The position numbers were made by a program, and so were the translations under genes. Shown here piece after piece: positions 1 through 10,723 of a stretch of DNA of 22,500 nt. The notes beneath the pieces were generated by a model that saw nothing but the letters and a program-made list of their open reading frames with translations, did no database searches and had not been told where the DNA came from. The DNA lies in contig CM022670.1 of NCBI GenBank assembly GCA_012295275.1, positions 41,940,474-41,962,973 of the forward strand, given 5' to 3'. The DNA is from Chrysomallon squamiferum (taxonomy: Eukaryota; Mollusca; Gastropoda; Neomphalida; Peltospiridae). Positions within the stretch are counted from its first letter, which is position 1; each line of letters starts with the position of its first letter.

Positions 1-359
1 TAACAAAATAATACTTAGATCAAGCGCCTTTAAAATGTAGTAAAAAATATTGCACTAAAGTAACTTGATTGTAGTGTTTGAGGTAATCTGGTAAACAGAG
101 ATCCAAGTCGTACTGACCGACAGACAAAACATAAAAGTGCAGTAGAATAAATAAACAGCAAACTCTATATTACCTGACTGGTACACAACATGTAGTATGC
201 AAATAATGAAGAAGCGGCACTTTCGTGTAGAATTCAGTCGCACGTGCAATCTTCTCGTGTTTTGTTATTTGTACAGAGCCGTGTTAAGAGAGAGAGAGAG
301 CCAGTCTAAGTTAGAGCTGTTTGAATTATAATCATTTTATTGTGAAAAAAAGGTCCACT

Positions 360-435
<76 letters not shown>

Positions 436-773
436 TATTATTATTATTATTATTATTGTTGTTGTTGTTGTATGAAAGTATTTTACAGATATTCACCACG
501 GCTCTGTACACACAGTTAATTAAATTTATACATGAATATACTCAAACAAAGGGAGATAAACAGTGATAAACAAGTAAAATAGACGAAAATGACTAGACCC
601 TCACAGTGAGGCGAAAGGCAAAAAGGAGATTCGTTTTTGGAATGATAACATGTGAATCGGCGCTGGATTCAACAAAAATCAGTCGACACTTTCACAACCG
701 CCATTTTAATTTTTTTTTTTTTTTTTAAATTATACTTCCGTCATGTTCAGGATATACGTTTAGAAATGATTAA
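1..773. other. 3' flank: AT-rich, no second gene seen
   Basis: This stretch holds the end of the NOL4 3'UTR and downstream sequence. Apart from the trinucleotide array at 360-471 and the T16 run at 711-726 I see no coding signal on either strand. Short open frames are isolated, lack family motifs, or translate simple repeats. Confidence 0.5.
360..471. repeat. (ATC)n/(ATT)n/(GTT)n compound trinucleotide array
   Basis: A perfect run of TCA triplets passes into TTA triplets with one phase slip and ends in GTT triplets. It translates as poly-Ile/poly-Leu, an artefact of the repeat. It lies downstream of the last NOL4 exon. Confidence 0.95.
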
Positions 774-779
774 TTTATT
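774..779 (-). terminator. Candidate polyadenylation signal AATAAA
   Basis: In gene sense AATAAA occurs about 97 nt after the stop codon, giving a short 3'UTR if used. A second AATAAA lies at 341-336, beyond an intervening oligo-A stretch (plus-strand T run 711-726), and could serve a longer 3'UTR. Only cDNA or 3'-end reads can choose between them. Confidence 0.45.
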
Positions 780-875
780 CTCGGCACTTTAACGTAAGAT
801 TTTCTTCCAAAATTCTTCTCTCTATAAACTTCCACTGGTCGCTTTACGACGCGACAGTATTTAGCGGAAGTGACG

Positions 876-1036
876 TCAGTTCTGCTGCAGCAGCAGCTGT
901 TCCAGCTCGTCCGCGGACCGGTAGAGGAAGGCGGCGGACTCTCTGTAGCCCGCGATCAGCTGCTTGATGGTGGCCACCTCGTTCGCACTCAGCTGATTCT
1001 TAGAACTGCTCTTCTTCATGCTCAGATCAGTCGGTC
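876..1036 (-). CDS. NOL4: NOL4 exon H, PTDLS motif and signature C-terminus with stop
   Basis: Last coding exon, 161 nt including the TGA stop at 878-876. Acceptor ACGTTACTCAG; the first two bases complete a Gly codon to give G-P-T-D-L-S-M-K-K. After a short KKSSSKNQ linker comes [23 protein letters not shown], then [15 protein letters not shown] at the terminus, nearly identical to vertebrate NOL4/NOL4L except Tyr for Leu before RSADELE. The C-terminal block is predicted helical and is probably an interaction module (inference). PTDLS fits the PxDLS consensus of CtBP corepressor ligands. In gene sense the acceptor lies only about 35 nt downstream of a long GA-repeat tract, and the pyrimidine tract between them is short (TTGTTCTAACTAATTGTTG). 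Confidence 0.97.
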
Positions 1037-1065
1037 CTGAGTAACGTAAACAACAATTAGTTAGA

Positions 1066-1452
<387 letters not shown>

Positions 1453-2123
1453 CCAGATAAACAGATACACATACAGGCAGGCAGACAAACACACACTTAG
1501 GTGCAGAGACGCGGAGAAAGACAGACAGAAAGAGAAAGACAGACAGAAAGAGAAAGAAAGAAACCGAAAGAAAGAATATATAAAGTATATATACACAAAT
1601 AAACGCACCATGCACTCATACACAACACAAGTCAAAATTTTATATGTAAATAATACTTTGAATTGTTCTATTAAATAATTATTTAATCATTAATTGTTTA
1701 TGTTCATGAAGTGAATATATTTATAGAAGTGAACTACTAACGTATTTAACTGCTAACAGTTACAAACTGCACACGCCCACCCTTCACAAACATATGGTGC
1801 ACACCTTCGTCATATCACTTTTATTTTTTACAATTTTTTTCTGTTTTGACATTTATAATGTTGTTAGAATTATAAGGATACAGAAAAAAAAAATGTATCT
1901 GTTTGTGTATCTGTGATCCCCTGTTAGTGTATGTATGTAAAATTTATATATTTATGTATATAAATATGTGAGTTTTTTAGAGTTTGTTGTAACCAATGTT
2001 ATTTGGATTATAAACAATATATTACATGTATGTCACACCAACATTGATTCTACCTGTGTTTAGTTTCAGTTTGTACAAGACGCAGTGAAAACTATTTCAC
2101 TAACAGACTGTTGGTTTCAGTGG

Positions 2124-2362
2124 TTAATAAATTACTACTACTGCTACTACTACTGTTTTAATAAAATTACTACTACTGCTACTACTACTACTACTACTGT
2201 TTTAATAAATTACTACTACTGCTACTACTTCTGTTTTAATAAATTACTACTACTGCTACTACTACTGTTTTAATAAATTACTACTGCTGCTACTACTACT
2301 GTTTTAATAAATTACTACTACTGCTACTACTACTGTTTTAATAAATTACTACTACTGCTACT
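2124..2362. repeat. 34-bp minisatellite of CTA/CTG triplets plus TTTTAATAAAT
   Basis: Seven copies of a unit of about 34 bp: a TTTTAATAAAT core followed by CTA triplets with one CTG. Unit length varies slightly through triplet gain and loss. The array sits about 35 nt downstream of the exon G donor, within the intron. Each gene-sense unit contains ATTTATTAAAACAG|TAG, which resembles a weak acceptor. Confidence 0.93.
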
Positions 2363-2397
2363 GTTGTTGTTGCTGAGGATGTCGATGCTGTACTTAC

Positions 2398-2716
2398 CGA
2401 ACTCGCCGTTCTGCACAGAGCTGGTCTGGAGGGGGTGCTGGATCACGGAGGGGTGGTGGTGCGCCGGGTGCTGGTAGTTGGGGAATCCTGGACGAAACAA
2501 TCCATTTCCATTAGCGAAGATCGGCGGGTGGAACTCTGGCGGAGGTCTGAAGGCAGGGGGAGGAAGCTGATGACGTATGAAGTCGTTGGTAGGCACGTGC
2601 CGGTCCACTTGGCTGGGCTGTGATTGGATGCTAGACGGAGTTGTCGTCTGTCTGGCTGGCTGTGTTGGCTGTTGGGATTGAGAGGAAGGGATGGTATTGT
2701 TTGGCATTGCAGAGGC
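2398..2716 (-). CDS. NOL4: NOL4 exon G, Pro/Gln/His-rich low-complexity linker
   Basis: 319-nt exon entering in phase 0 (acceptor TCTGTTGCAG) and leaving in phase 1 (donor GTAAGT). It starts A-S-A-M-P-N-N-T-I-P. The body is disordered and biased: SQSQQPTQPARQ, then a proline/phenylalanine stretch HQLPPPAFRPPPEF, and HPAHHHPSVIQHPLQT. It ends QNGEF plus one G that completes the Gly codon of GPTDLSMK with the last exon. In vertebrates this slot is Tyr/Ser/Asn/Gly-rich rather than Pro/His-rich; only the LQT....NG.GPTDLS end looks alignable. An intronic 34-bp minisatellite begins about 35 nt after the donor. Confidence 0.9.
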
Positions 2717-4349
2717 CTGCAACAGACAAGTTATCCAGGATCATAATACCTGAACTCTATGTCACATCACTTCACAATCACAATCACAATCACAATCACG
2801 ATCACTTCACTTCACTTCACTTCACATCACATCACATTACAATCACATCATATCACTTCACACCACACCATATCACTTCACACCACACATCACATCATAT
2901 CACATCACAATCATATCACAATCACATCACATCACAATCATATCACAATCACATCACATCACTTCACTTCACTTCACATTATATCACGTCACATCACATC
3001 ACATCGCATTACTTCACATCAAATCACAACATATTACATTCACATCACTTCACCTCACATCATATACATCACATCATATCATACATATCACATCATATGA
3101 GATCACATCACAGTCACATCACATCACTTCACTTCACATCACATGTCATCACTTTACATCAAATCACATTCACACATCACATCACATCAAATCAGATCAC
3201 ATCATCATCATATCAGATCACATCACATCACATCACTTCATATGACTTCACTTCATTTCACATCAATTCATACCACAAAATATAAACACATATCACATCA
3301 CATCACAAACTTTATGTCACTTCACTTCATATCACATCACATCATATCAGATCACAACATTTCAAATCACAACACTTCATATCACTTCACATGACTTCAC
3401 TTCACATCATTTCGAGACATAACCACACATCACATCAGAAGACATTGTTGACAAACTAGGTCGGTGTACCTATTGTTTGAACTGATTGAAAATCACAGAG
3501 CACATCTTACACCGTGTCCACCTGTCAGTCCATCCGTTCAGAGAAATACAAAACTGAGATCCAGGAATCGTGGAAACTACATACGTGCTGCAGTGTCAAA
3601 CGACAGAGAAAAATGTCTTACTTGCCAGCCAAATCGATAAATATTAATCATAAGAAAGTGAACATCTCAGAGTTAAATCTGTACTTGTGTCCACCACCAC
3701 AGTGACCGTAAATATTTTATTTTTTCGCTGGAGGAGGTGGTATAGAAGAGTGGGCGTGGTAGATGGGGCGTGGTGGAGGTGAACAGACGCACTCTGCGAG
3801 CGGATCGATGGAGCAGGTACACTGTTCTCACTGAATGGACGCAGCGGTCTCCGGGCGCACAGTTTTAATTATCAATCCCGGTGAATCACAGCCTGGCACT
3901 CACTGATTAGTTCAGTTGTTTTATACACAGTTTCGTTCTAGAATACCGAGGTTATTCATCACCTCTCGTGTATAATCACGTTTTCGTTCTTTAACCCCAA
4001 GTCATACAGGTAATTAGAATAGATATCAGTTTAATTATTCACAGAGAAATACTCCTACAGAGGTCACTGGACAGTTGACCACAGGTCATTCATTTGTTCA
4101 TTTACCTCAACAATATACTCTACATGAAACACACACACAGATATACACCTATATGTCAATAATTATACATACATATATCTAAAAGATCAAATTAGTAATT
4201 ATATCAATATCTATAGAAAGACAGATAGAGAGATAGACAGATGAATAGACTCAAGCACACATACAGGCACACATACGCACACACACACATATATAATTTG
4301 AAAGGAAATAAAATAATTATCAGTTATATAATAAAACAAGAGGACATAC
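2717..4349 (-). other. NOL4 intron F/G (1633 nt)
   Basis: Starts GTATGT and ends TTGCAG. About 40 percent of it is the TCACA-type array. The remainder is unremarkable AT-rich sequence, apart from a GC-richer block at 3725-3920 and a short (CA)n/(CATA)n stretch around 4128-4290. Confidence 0.85.
2759..3425. repeat. TCACA/TCACT pentamer-type satellite-like array
   Basis: About 665 bp made of degenerate (ATCAC)n, (TTCAC)n and (AATCAC)n units, with period 5 predominating. In gene sense it reads (GTGAT)n. The long open frame across it (His/Thr/Ser/Phe) results from a 5-bp unit without stops in that frame and is not a gene. Confidence 0.95.
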
Positions 4350-4469
4350 CGGTAGAGGATCCAGCCCCATGCGCATGCGCTTTGCATTCTGACTCTCGTT
4401 GTCACACGCACTTGCCAGAATTCCTTCCGCCGCCGCTGACGTCAGATGAGGCGGAGTAGGGCGGAGCTG
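4350..4469 (-). CDS. NOL4: NOL4 exon F, HLTSA...ILASAC...KRMRM block
   Basis: 120-nt exon (40 codons), phase 0 at both ends; acceptor TAATTTCAG, donor GTATGT. It encodes [22 protein letters not shown], then [18 protein letters not shown]. Vertebrate NOL4/NOL4L have a matching [16 protein letters not shown] block ending in KRMRLE, so homology is clear. The acceptor is a tandem NAGNAG (TTTCAGCAG), and the second AG would simply delete the first Gln (exon start 4466). The vertebrate proteins have no clear Gln at this spot, so either choice is possible. A full CRE palindrome (TGACGTCA, 4437-4444) lies inside the coding sequence, probably by chance. Confidence 0.95.
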
Positions 4470-4824
4470 CTGAAATTACAACAACAAATCAGTTCACAAA
4501 GGTCAACATCCGAGGTCACGTGACAAACATTTTATTACTATTAGCACCAAGAAATCTTCTAAAAGCATCTTTCTAGAGACGTGACAGCACAAACTGTTTT
4601 TAATTTTTTTTCGTTTCTTAGTTTTTATCTGCACAAAAGTATTTGTAAATGAAATTGCATTAAAGCGTAGCTTTAGTTTTTTAAACAAAAATAAACAACA
4701 ACAGAGACTGTACTGTAAGATTAAATCTCTAAACCAAATTGGAATAAGAATATTTGAAAAACAAGAAAGAGAAAGAAAGATGAAGACGAACAAAACAAAA
4801 CAAACAACATGTACCATCACAATG

Positions 4825-4857
4825 CAGAATTAAAAAAAATAATAATAAAAAAATAAA

Positions 4858-4899
<42 letters not shown>

Positions 4900-4922
4900 T
4901 AATAATAATAATAATAATAATA
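4825..4922. repeat. (AAT)n array
   Basis: Almost pure AAT triplets with a few A-run interruptions, in intron E/F just downstream of the exon E donor (transcript reads ATT triplets). The remaining intron (4470-4824) is AT-rich with no recognisable feature. Confidence 0.95.
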
Positions 4923-4963
4923 CTGAAACCCGCACATTAAGACAGGTATCAAGCCACACTTAC

Positions 4964-5167
4964 AGGCTCCCAGCCATTTTGTTCCTTGGAGCGCCGCATT
5001 CGTCGGCAGGATTTAAGATAAGTTCGAATTCTCTTCCGGGATCTCACGTGATACTCCGGAAACTGTCTGTCACAGGCTTCAAGAATGGCCTGTATTTTGT
5101 CCTTTGGCTGCTTGGAGATAGGAACCATTCGGTCTAAATTTTCATCCACAAACAAGCGAACAAACAT
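4964..5167 (-). CDS. NOL4: NOL4 exon E, conserved helical core
   Basis: 204-nt exon (68 codons), phase 0 at both ends; acceptor TTTAATTTCAG, donor GTAAGT. It carries the most conserved block of the family: [28 protein letters not shown], a CDRQFPEY segment, and the basic helix [16 protein letters not shown], ending NGWEP. Vertebrate proteins read nearly the same through this segment. The dense Arg/Lys cluster (RSRKRIR...[10 protein letters not shown]) could serve as a bipartite nuclear or nucleolar targeting signal or contact nucleic acid; this is inferred from composition. With the end of exon D it forms one continuous conserved domain split at KAFN/MFVR. Confidence 0.97.
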
Positions 5168-5837
5168 CTGAAATTAAAAAGAAAACAAACTGATTTAAAT
5201 TACTTACAAAAAAACGTATTTTAAAGCACACTGAGTTGATCCTGTACTTTTCATTACACTAATTAACTGGAAATATATTTAAATTATCTGAGTTTAAGTT
5301 TCGCTTTCTGCAAAACGCGGCTATTGAAACAATGCGGCTTTGTTGAAGTGACTTGTTTCAGACTGTCACTGAGAAGCGTTCAGTTGTCTTCGTACAGCAG
5401 AGAAAAGCAAATGTTAGAAAACTTGAAGTAAACATGAAAGTAGTTCTTCAGAGAAAATTTGTCAAACAAGATTTACTTGTTAGGTTTCGTCTGGGAATGT
5501 TTATAATGGGTTACAAATAATAAAAGTAAAAAAAACGAAAAAAGAGAAAAAAAAAAAAAAAAAATAATAAAAATAATAATATATATAATAATAAAATAAT
5601 AATAATATAAAATATAATATAAAATGAAATAAAAAGAGCAAAAATAAATAAATAAATAAATACATCAATAAATAAAATCAGATTCACCTCAAAATACTAT
5701 TTCTTTCTTTTTTTCTATCTTTTCGTTTTTCTCTTTATTTAATAATAATAATAATAACAACAACAACATTAATAATATAAATAATAAATAAATAAATAAA
5801 CAAACAAAGAAATAAATTTAAGTAATTGTAAATTTAC
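5168..5837 (-). other. NOL4 intron D/E (670 nt) with AT-rich simple sequence
   Basis: GTAAAT...TTTCAG intron. Bases 5518-5672 and 5735-5815 are A-rich AAT/AAAT simple sequence; the rest shows nothing distinctive. Confidence 0.85.
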
Positions 5838-5975
5838 GTTGAAAGCTTTCAGACGTTCGGGGTCGTAGTTGGCTGTGATCTTCTCATCTTCGTCATCTTC
5901 GTTGTCGTCTTCGTCATCCTTGCCACAGTGCATGTCGTCTGTCGCGCCCCCCTCGCTAGTTTTTGTGATAACACT
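5838..5975 (-). CDS. NOL4: NOL4 exon D, acidic stretch leading into the conserved core
   Basis: 138-nt exon (46 codons), phase 0 at both ends; acceptor TTTTTGTCTTACAG, donor GTAAAT. It encodes SVITKTSEGG, then the Asp/Glu run KDDEDDNEDDEDEK, then ITANYDPERLKAFN. The acidic run followed by .ERLKAFN is diagnostic of the NOL4/NOL4L family and sits directly before the MFVRLF segment of the next exon. The first seven codons are themselves part of a 41-bp unit repeated 16 times into the upstream intron, so many near-identical acceptors precede the real one. The acceptor at 5976-5977 is chosen because it is the only copy that reads into the acidic segment; most upstream copies would add stops or frameshifts. 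Confidence 0.93.
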
Positions 5976-6599
5976 CTGTAAGACAAAAACACTTCACTAG
6001 TTTTTGTGATAACACTGTGTAAGACAAAAACACTTCACTAGTTTTTGTGATAACACTATGTAAGACAAAAACACTTCACTAGTTTTTGTGATAACACTCT
6101 GTAAGACAAAAACACTTCACTAGTTTTTGTGATAACACTCTGTAAGACAAAAACACTTCACTAGTTTTTGTGATAACACTATGTAAGACAAAAACACTTC
6201 ACTAGTTTTTGTGATAACACTCTGTAAGACAAAAACACTTCACTAGTTTTTGTGATAACACTATGTAAGACAAAAACACTTCACTAGTTTTGTGATAACA
6301 CTCTGAAGACAAAAACACTTCACTAGTTTTTGTGATAACACTATGTAAGACAAAAACACTTCACTAGTTTTTGTGATAACACTCTGTAAGACAACAAAAC
6401 ACTTCACTAGTTTTTGTGATAACACTCTGTAAGACAAAAACACTTCACTAGTTTTTGTGATAACACTCTGTAAGACAAAAACACTTCACTAGTTTTTGTG
6501 ATAACACTATGTAAGACAAAAACACTTCACTAGTTTTTGTGATAACACTCTGTAAGACAAAAACACTTCACTAGTTTTTGTGATAACACTCTGTAAGAT
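5956..6599. repeat. 41-bp minisatellite, 16 copies, overlapping the exon D 3' splice site
   Basis: Sixteen head-to-tail units of about 41 bp, identifiable by GATAACACT followed by CTG, ATG or GTG and then TAAGAC. The first unit overlaps the start of coding exon D; the other 15 extend into the upstream intron. Units differ mainly at one dinucleotide: ten read CTCTG, five CTATG and one CTGTG. One unit has lost bases near 6288-6307 and one gained bases near 6394. In gene sense each unit reads through TTTTTGTCTTACAG, an acceptor, then the first ~20 nt of exon D. There are no unique spacers, so it is not CRISPR. Confidence 0.97.
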
Positions 6600-6639
6600 A
6601 ACCAGAGAGTTAAATACCTCAGCTGTATTTCAACAAACT

Positions 6640-6732
6640 TACACAAAAAAAACAAAATAAATAAATAAATAAATAAAAAATAAGACAACAAACTTAACAA
6701 AAAAAAAAATAAAAATAAAATAAATAAATAAA

Positions 6733-6792
<60 letters not shown>

Positions 6793-6802
6793 AATAAATA
6801 AA
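6640..6802. repeat. AAAT/AAT simple-sequence array
   Basis: AAAT units, then about 60 bp of AAT triplets, then AAAT units again. Intronic. Confidence 0.93.
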
Positions 6803-9090
6803 AACTGATGCGGAGAGCCAACCCTCTACTTATGTTATACAGAAAGGTACATATCAAAATGTTTGTATACTAGTGGTAAGATTTTGGTTTTCATTGTTTT
6901 GCAAGGTAACACAGCTATTCTTTTCTTTTCTTAGTTGTAACAAAAGCAGTCGACATGGAGCCGCTCACTAAACAAAGGATGAGCTAAAAGTCGCAGAGAT
7001 GCTAGACAAACTGTCTGTGTGAATTATTGGTGCTTACATAAAGTGTTACTTTTATTTTCACTTTCACATTAACATGGCGACTGTTGCATATTACTCAAAT
7101 AAGAGAATTCATTTAACAGTTACAATAACAACAATTCATTTGTGTGATCATTTTAATATTTATATTTTTACACTAATCACTTTTTTTTGCTGTGTAGGTA
7201 AATAAAGCGAGTTCTGAAGTGCAGTGAGCTGTCACGTGTTTTCACTTCGCCACACGTCGAGTTACGAGATGAAATAAAAACACTTTGGTCTGCAAGACGC
7301 TCCTCCGAATGAAGACAAATTTAGTTTTCCCCTGTCTGCGATAAAGTCAGAAAAGGAGACATTCGGATTCGGAATTTGAATTCTAACTTCTTTATTCATT
7401 TATTATGTTGTTAGGGATTTCACAACGGAAACAAATTGAGTTGTGACCTTTCCTGTGTGATCCAGCTCATATCTAACCAATTAGATTATCTACAGTGAGA
7501 GACGAAGCAGTCGTAGACTGCATTAACACACATCCCAGTGTTACACAGCTCCGCTTTGTTTACTTACTTACATATTCATTTGTTATTTGTTTATTATTAA
7601 TTTACAATAATATTTATTGTGGTTTTTTTGCTTTTGTTAAATAAACTGGGCAATACACTGTAGGCTATAAAGATAAAAATATTATTACTTAATTATGAAT
7701 TTATTCATTTCACTTGGATGTACACTGTTTTGTCTAGAAATTCTAACAATCTTTGTTCTTCAAATGACATTTCAGTAACACCGATCTTCTTCACAACCTG
7801 AATGTAAACACGCCGAACTGTGACGCTATGTTGTAATAATAGGAAAAGTTTTATTTCCTGTATGACGTCATGTAATGATAAAGGCACAGATATTAGTACG
7901 AAGTCGTTTTGTTATTTCAGGACATCGTGTTAAAGTAGTAAAGAGGTGTCAGCAAACAATGATGGTACTGACAAGATGATGACGTCAAGCCGAGCTAGCA
8001 GTATCACGTGGATTACAGGATGTTGTTTTGTACCCAAGTCGTCTAAAGACTTCACAAACGTATGTCTCAAAGCTGCGTGTTTTCTCGTGTTTATTTTATT
8101 CTTTTAGTCTCAGATGATTTAGTGTTCATCTACTCCACGCTATCCATTCAGTGTTTTCTTCCTCCAGTTTATAACGTTTCATTATATTGTTATCTTATAT
8201 TGTGATGCTGTTTATATCACATTATATTATATCAAATTATATTATATTATGTTAAATTACAATACATTATATTACTTTCTATCATATCATATTATTTTTT
8301 TCAAGCGCGGTTCCCCTACTTGAGAAAGAAGGTTTCGCCTAGAGGAAATGTTTCTCTCTCTAGATCAAAGGATGGTCTTAAAGTCACCAGTACGCAGAGC
8401 CGATGGCGATGTCGTTGCAATCAATGAGGCATCGGGGAGCGTTGTAGTGGTAGAATGATGGAGACGACGTCTGACTGATGATGTTGTCGACATACTGACT
8501 GCTAGCAAGTGGTTTACTACAACGGCAGTGTAGAGCGAGTAGACGAAGGAGGGCTGGGGGGTACAATTACTGAGTGGAGGCGAGGCAGAGAAGCGACGCC
8601 AGAAAACGGTTCCAAAAGACGGCTTTTTGTAGCCACTAATTTCCATAGTAACAACATGAATGCCAATTGCAGAGGCCTCTGAGAGCCAATTAAGGATTTG
8701 GCCTCGTGGTTCGGTTTATCACAAGGAATTCTGACTTTGGTCTGCTTCAGACGCTGTAATTGTCTGTGCGGTGTTTCCACATTAAAACTCGCCACACAAA
8801 GTCCAAAAGTTGCTTTTCCTCATGGGTAGTAATAGAAATGGTCACACTCGCTGAGAAAAGACTCAGTGAAATCAATAACGTGCGATATACGCCTGTGCTT
8901 ATTATCTCTGCCTATTGTCAGAGCTGTGTGAGCTGTTCACTTCACAAAGAAGAGAAAACAACAGCCTCATCTGTGTCAGGGCGGAAAGCGCGGGTAACTG
9001 GGCAAGAAACACAAGCTTAGCTCTCACCCCTTCCTCTTCATACTGACCTACTTGATTTCGTTATAATTAAATTAATTCTCTCAATCTCTC

Positions 9091-9271
<181 letters not shown>

Positions 9272-10316
9272 CGTACATGGTACTAAAGATGAGATGAATT
9301 TAGATTTTGTGAAGATTTATTACTGACGCAGTGTTTGGACACTGCTGTGTTAAGTTAAATCTGTGGAGATTAATTACAGCTAGACCTCGCTACGGGCAGT
9401 CATCTTCTTTAACACAGCTTAAAACTTACATCACAGCTGTTCGATCAAGTAACAGCATACTGCAATTTATGACGTCATTTAGAACTTTTCAGTGTAAAAG
9501 AAAACAGCTTTTTAAGTATTTTATACATCAGACTACTATGACGTCGAACAGTGATTTTTCTCAAATAACAATTATGAATTACAAAATGACGTCATAAATA
9601 AATTATCAACGTTACTAACTGCACTGTACGTATGATTTCATATTTAGTTTTCGAATAAAATACATTATTCTGCAAACAGTGAACAAAATAAATTTGTATT
9701 AAAACCTGATATTAATGACAGCGTTGATGAAAGAAAGATGTTAATAAATACGGTTTCAATGAATTCCGTGTACAGAAATAAAGTCTAATATCTATGTTTG
9801 CTTTTTAAAATATTAAAAGATCAAAGTAAGAAGAAAAAGTTATTTGTTGTGTGTGTATTTTTCACAACGAAATACACATCTTTTACAACGCACGTTATAT
9901 TAACGACTTCACTAATTACAACAAAATTATATCTCTGCTCTTTGATTTTCTCTAAGTATATATTTCTTCTCTTTCTTCATTAGTCACTCAATTCTTTTTC
10001 AGTTCACCCTCCATCTTTTTGTCCATTGTTCTCTGACTTCAGTTTGCTACATTCTGTTTTTGTAATCTTTAACCATTTTCTTATTCATTTTCCTCCTTTC
10101 TAAGCTGCTTTCTTTTTGTTTGATTTACTTTTTACTGATATATTTAATTTTAAACGGGTACGAGCACTTACACACAGACTGAGAATCCATTATCGTTTTC
10201 TGTTTATGACATTTTAAATAATTTTATGCATAAAATAAAGTTTTATTGGCATATTAACATTTTCGAACACTGTAAGAGATCGCTCGGCGAAAATTTCGGA
10301 TTTCGGAGCTTTACGG

Positions 10317-10326
10317 ATTTGCAAAT
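10317..10326. promoter_or_regulatory. Octamer (POU) motif ATTTGCAAAT
   Basis: A perfect palindromic octamer-type site in intron C/D, next to a cluster of GGATTT/CGGATTTCGG words at 10295-10320. Function is inferred only. Confidence 0.3.
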
Positions 10327-10484
10327 TTCTGATAACGGATCCTCAGCCTGTGTTGATAACACTTGCATTACAAGTAAACAAGTGTGCACAACACCACATT
10401 GTTAAACACAAACAACAGTTGTCGAATACACCCTTTATGAAGTGAATGACGGAAATGAAAATAATGAAACATATATATATTTTT

Positions 10485-10487
<3 letters not shown>

Positions 10488-10576
<89 letters not shown>
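10488..10576. repeat. (CT)n tract
   Basis: About 44 perfect CT dinucleotides within intron C/D. Confidence 0.97.
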
Positions 10577-10579
<3 letters not shown>

Positions 10580-10723
10580 ATACAGTACTACTGGGTCATG
10601 TAATTGGGACTTGTTTTTTTTTGTTAAATCTTTTTATAAAGTTATTATGTAAGTTAATCAATAGATGTTTAATTGTAAAAATATGTTATCAAACTATTTT
10701 GTGTATTATAATAATATGATATG

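Noticed and set aside
321-566. Poly-Ile/poly-Leu open frame that looks like a membrane peptide
   Set aside because: Translation of the ATC/ATT/GTT trinucleotide array.
871-878. CRE palindrome overlapping the NOL4 stop codon
   Set aside because: Position over the coding end makes a regulatory role doubtful; counted only in the motif tally.
2641-3394. His/Thr/Ser-rich open frames up to 214 codons
   Set aside because: Translation of the 5-bp TCACA array, which lacks stops in these frames; no conserved motif and intronic position.
5956-6599. CRISPR-like array of regularly spaced repeats
   Set aside because: Units are contiguous with no unique spacers, in an animal intron; it is a minisatellite.
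8365-8795. Overlapping minus-strand frames considered as a retro-element or gene fragment
   Set aside because: No reverse-transcriptase, transposase or other known motif, no target duplications or poly-A tail seen.
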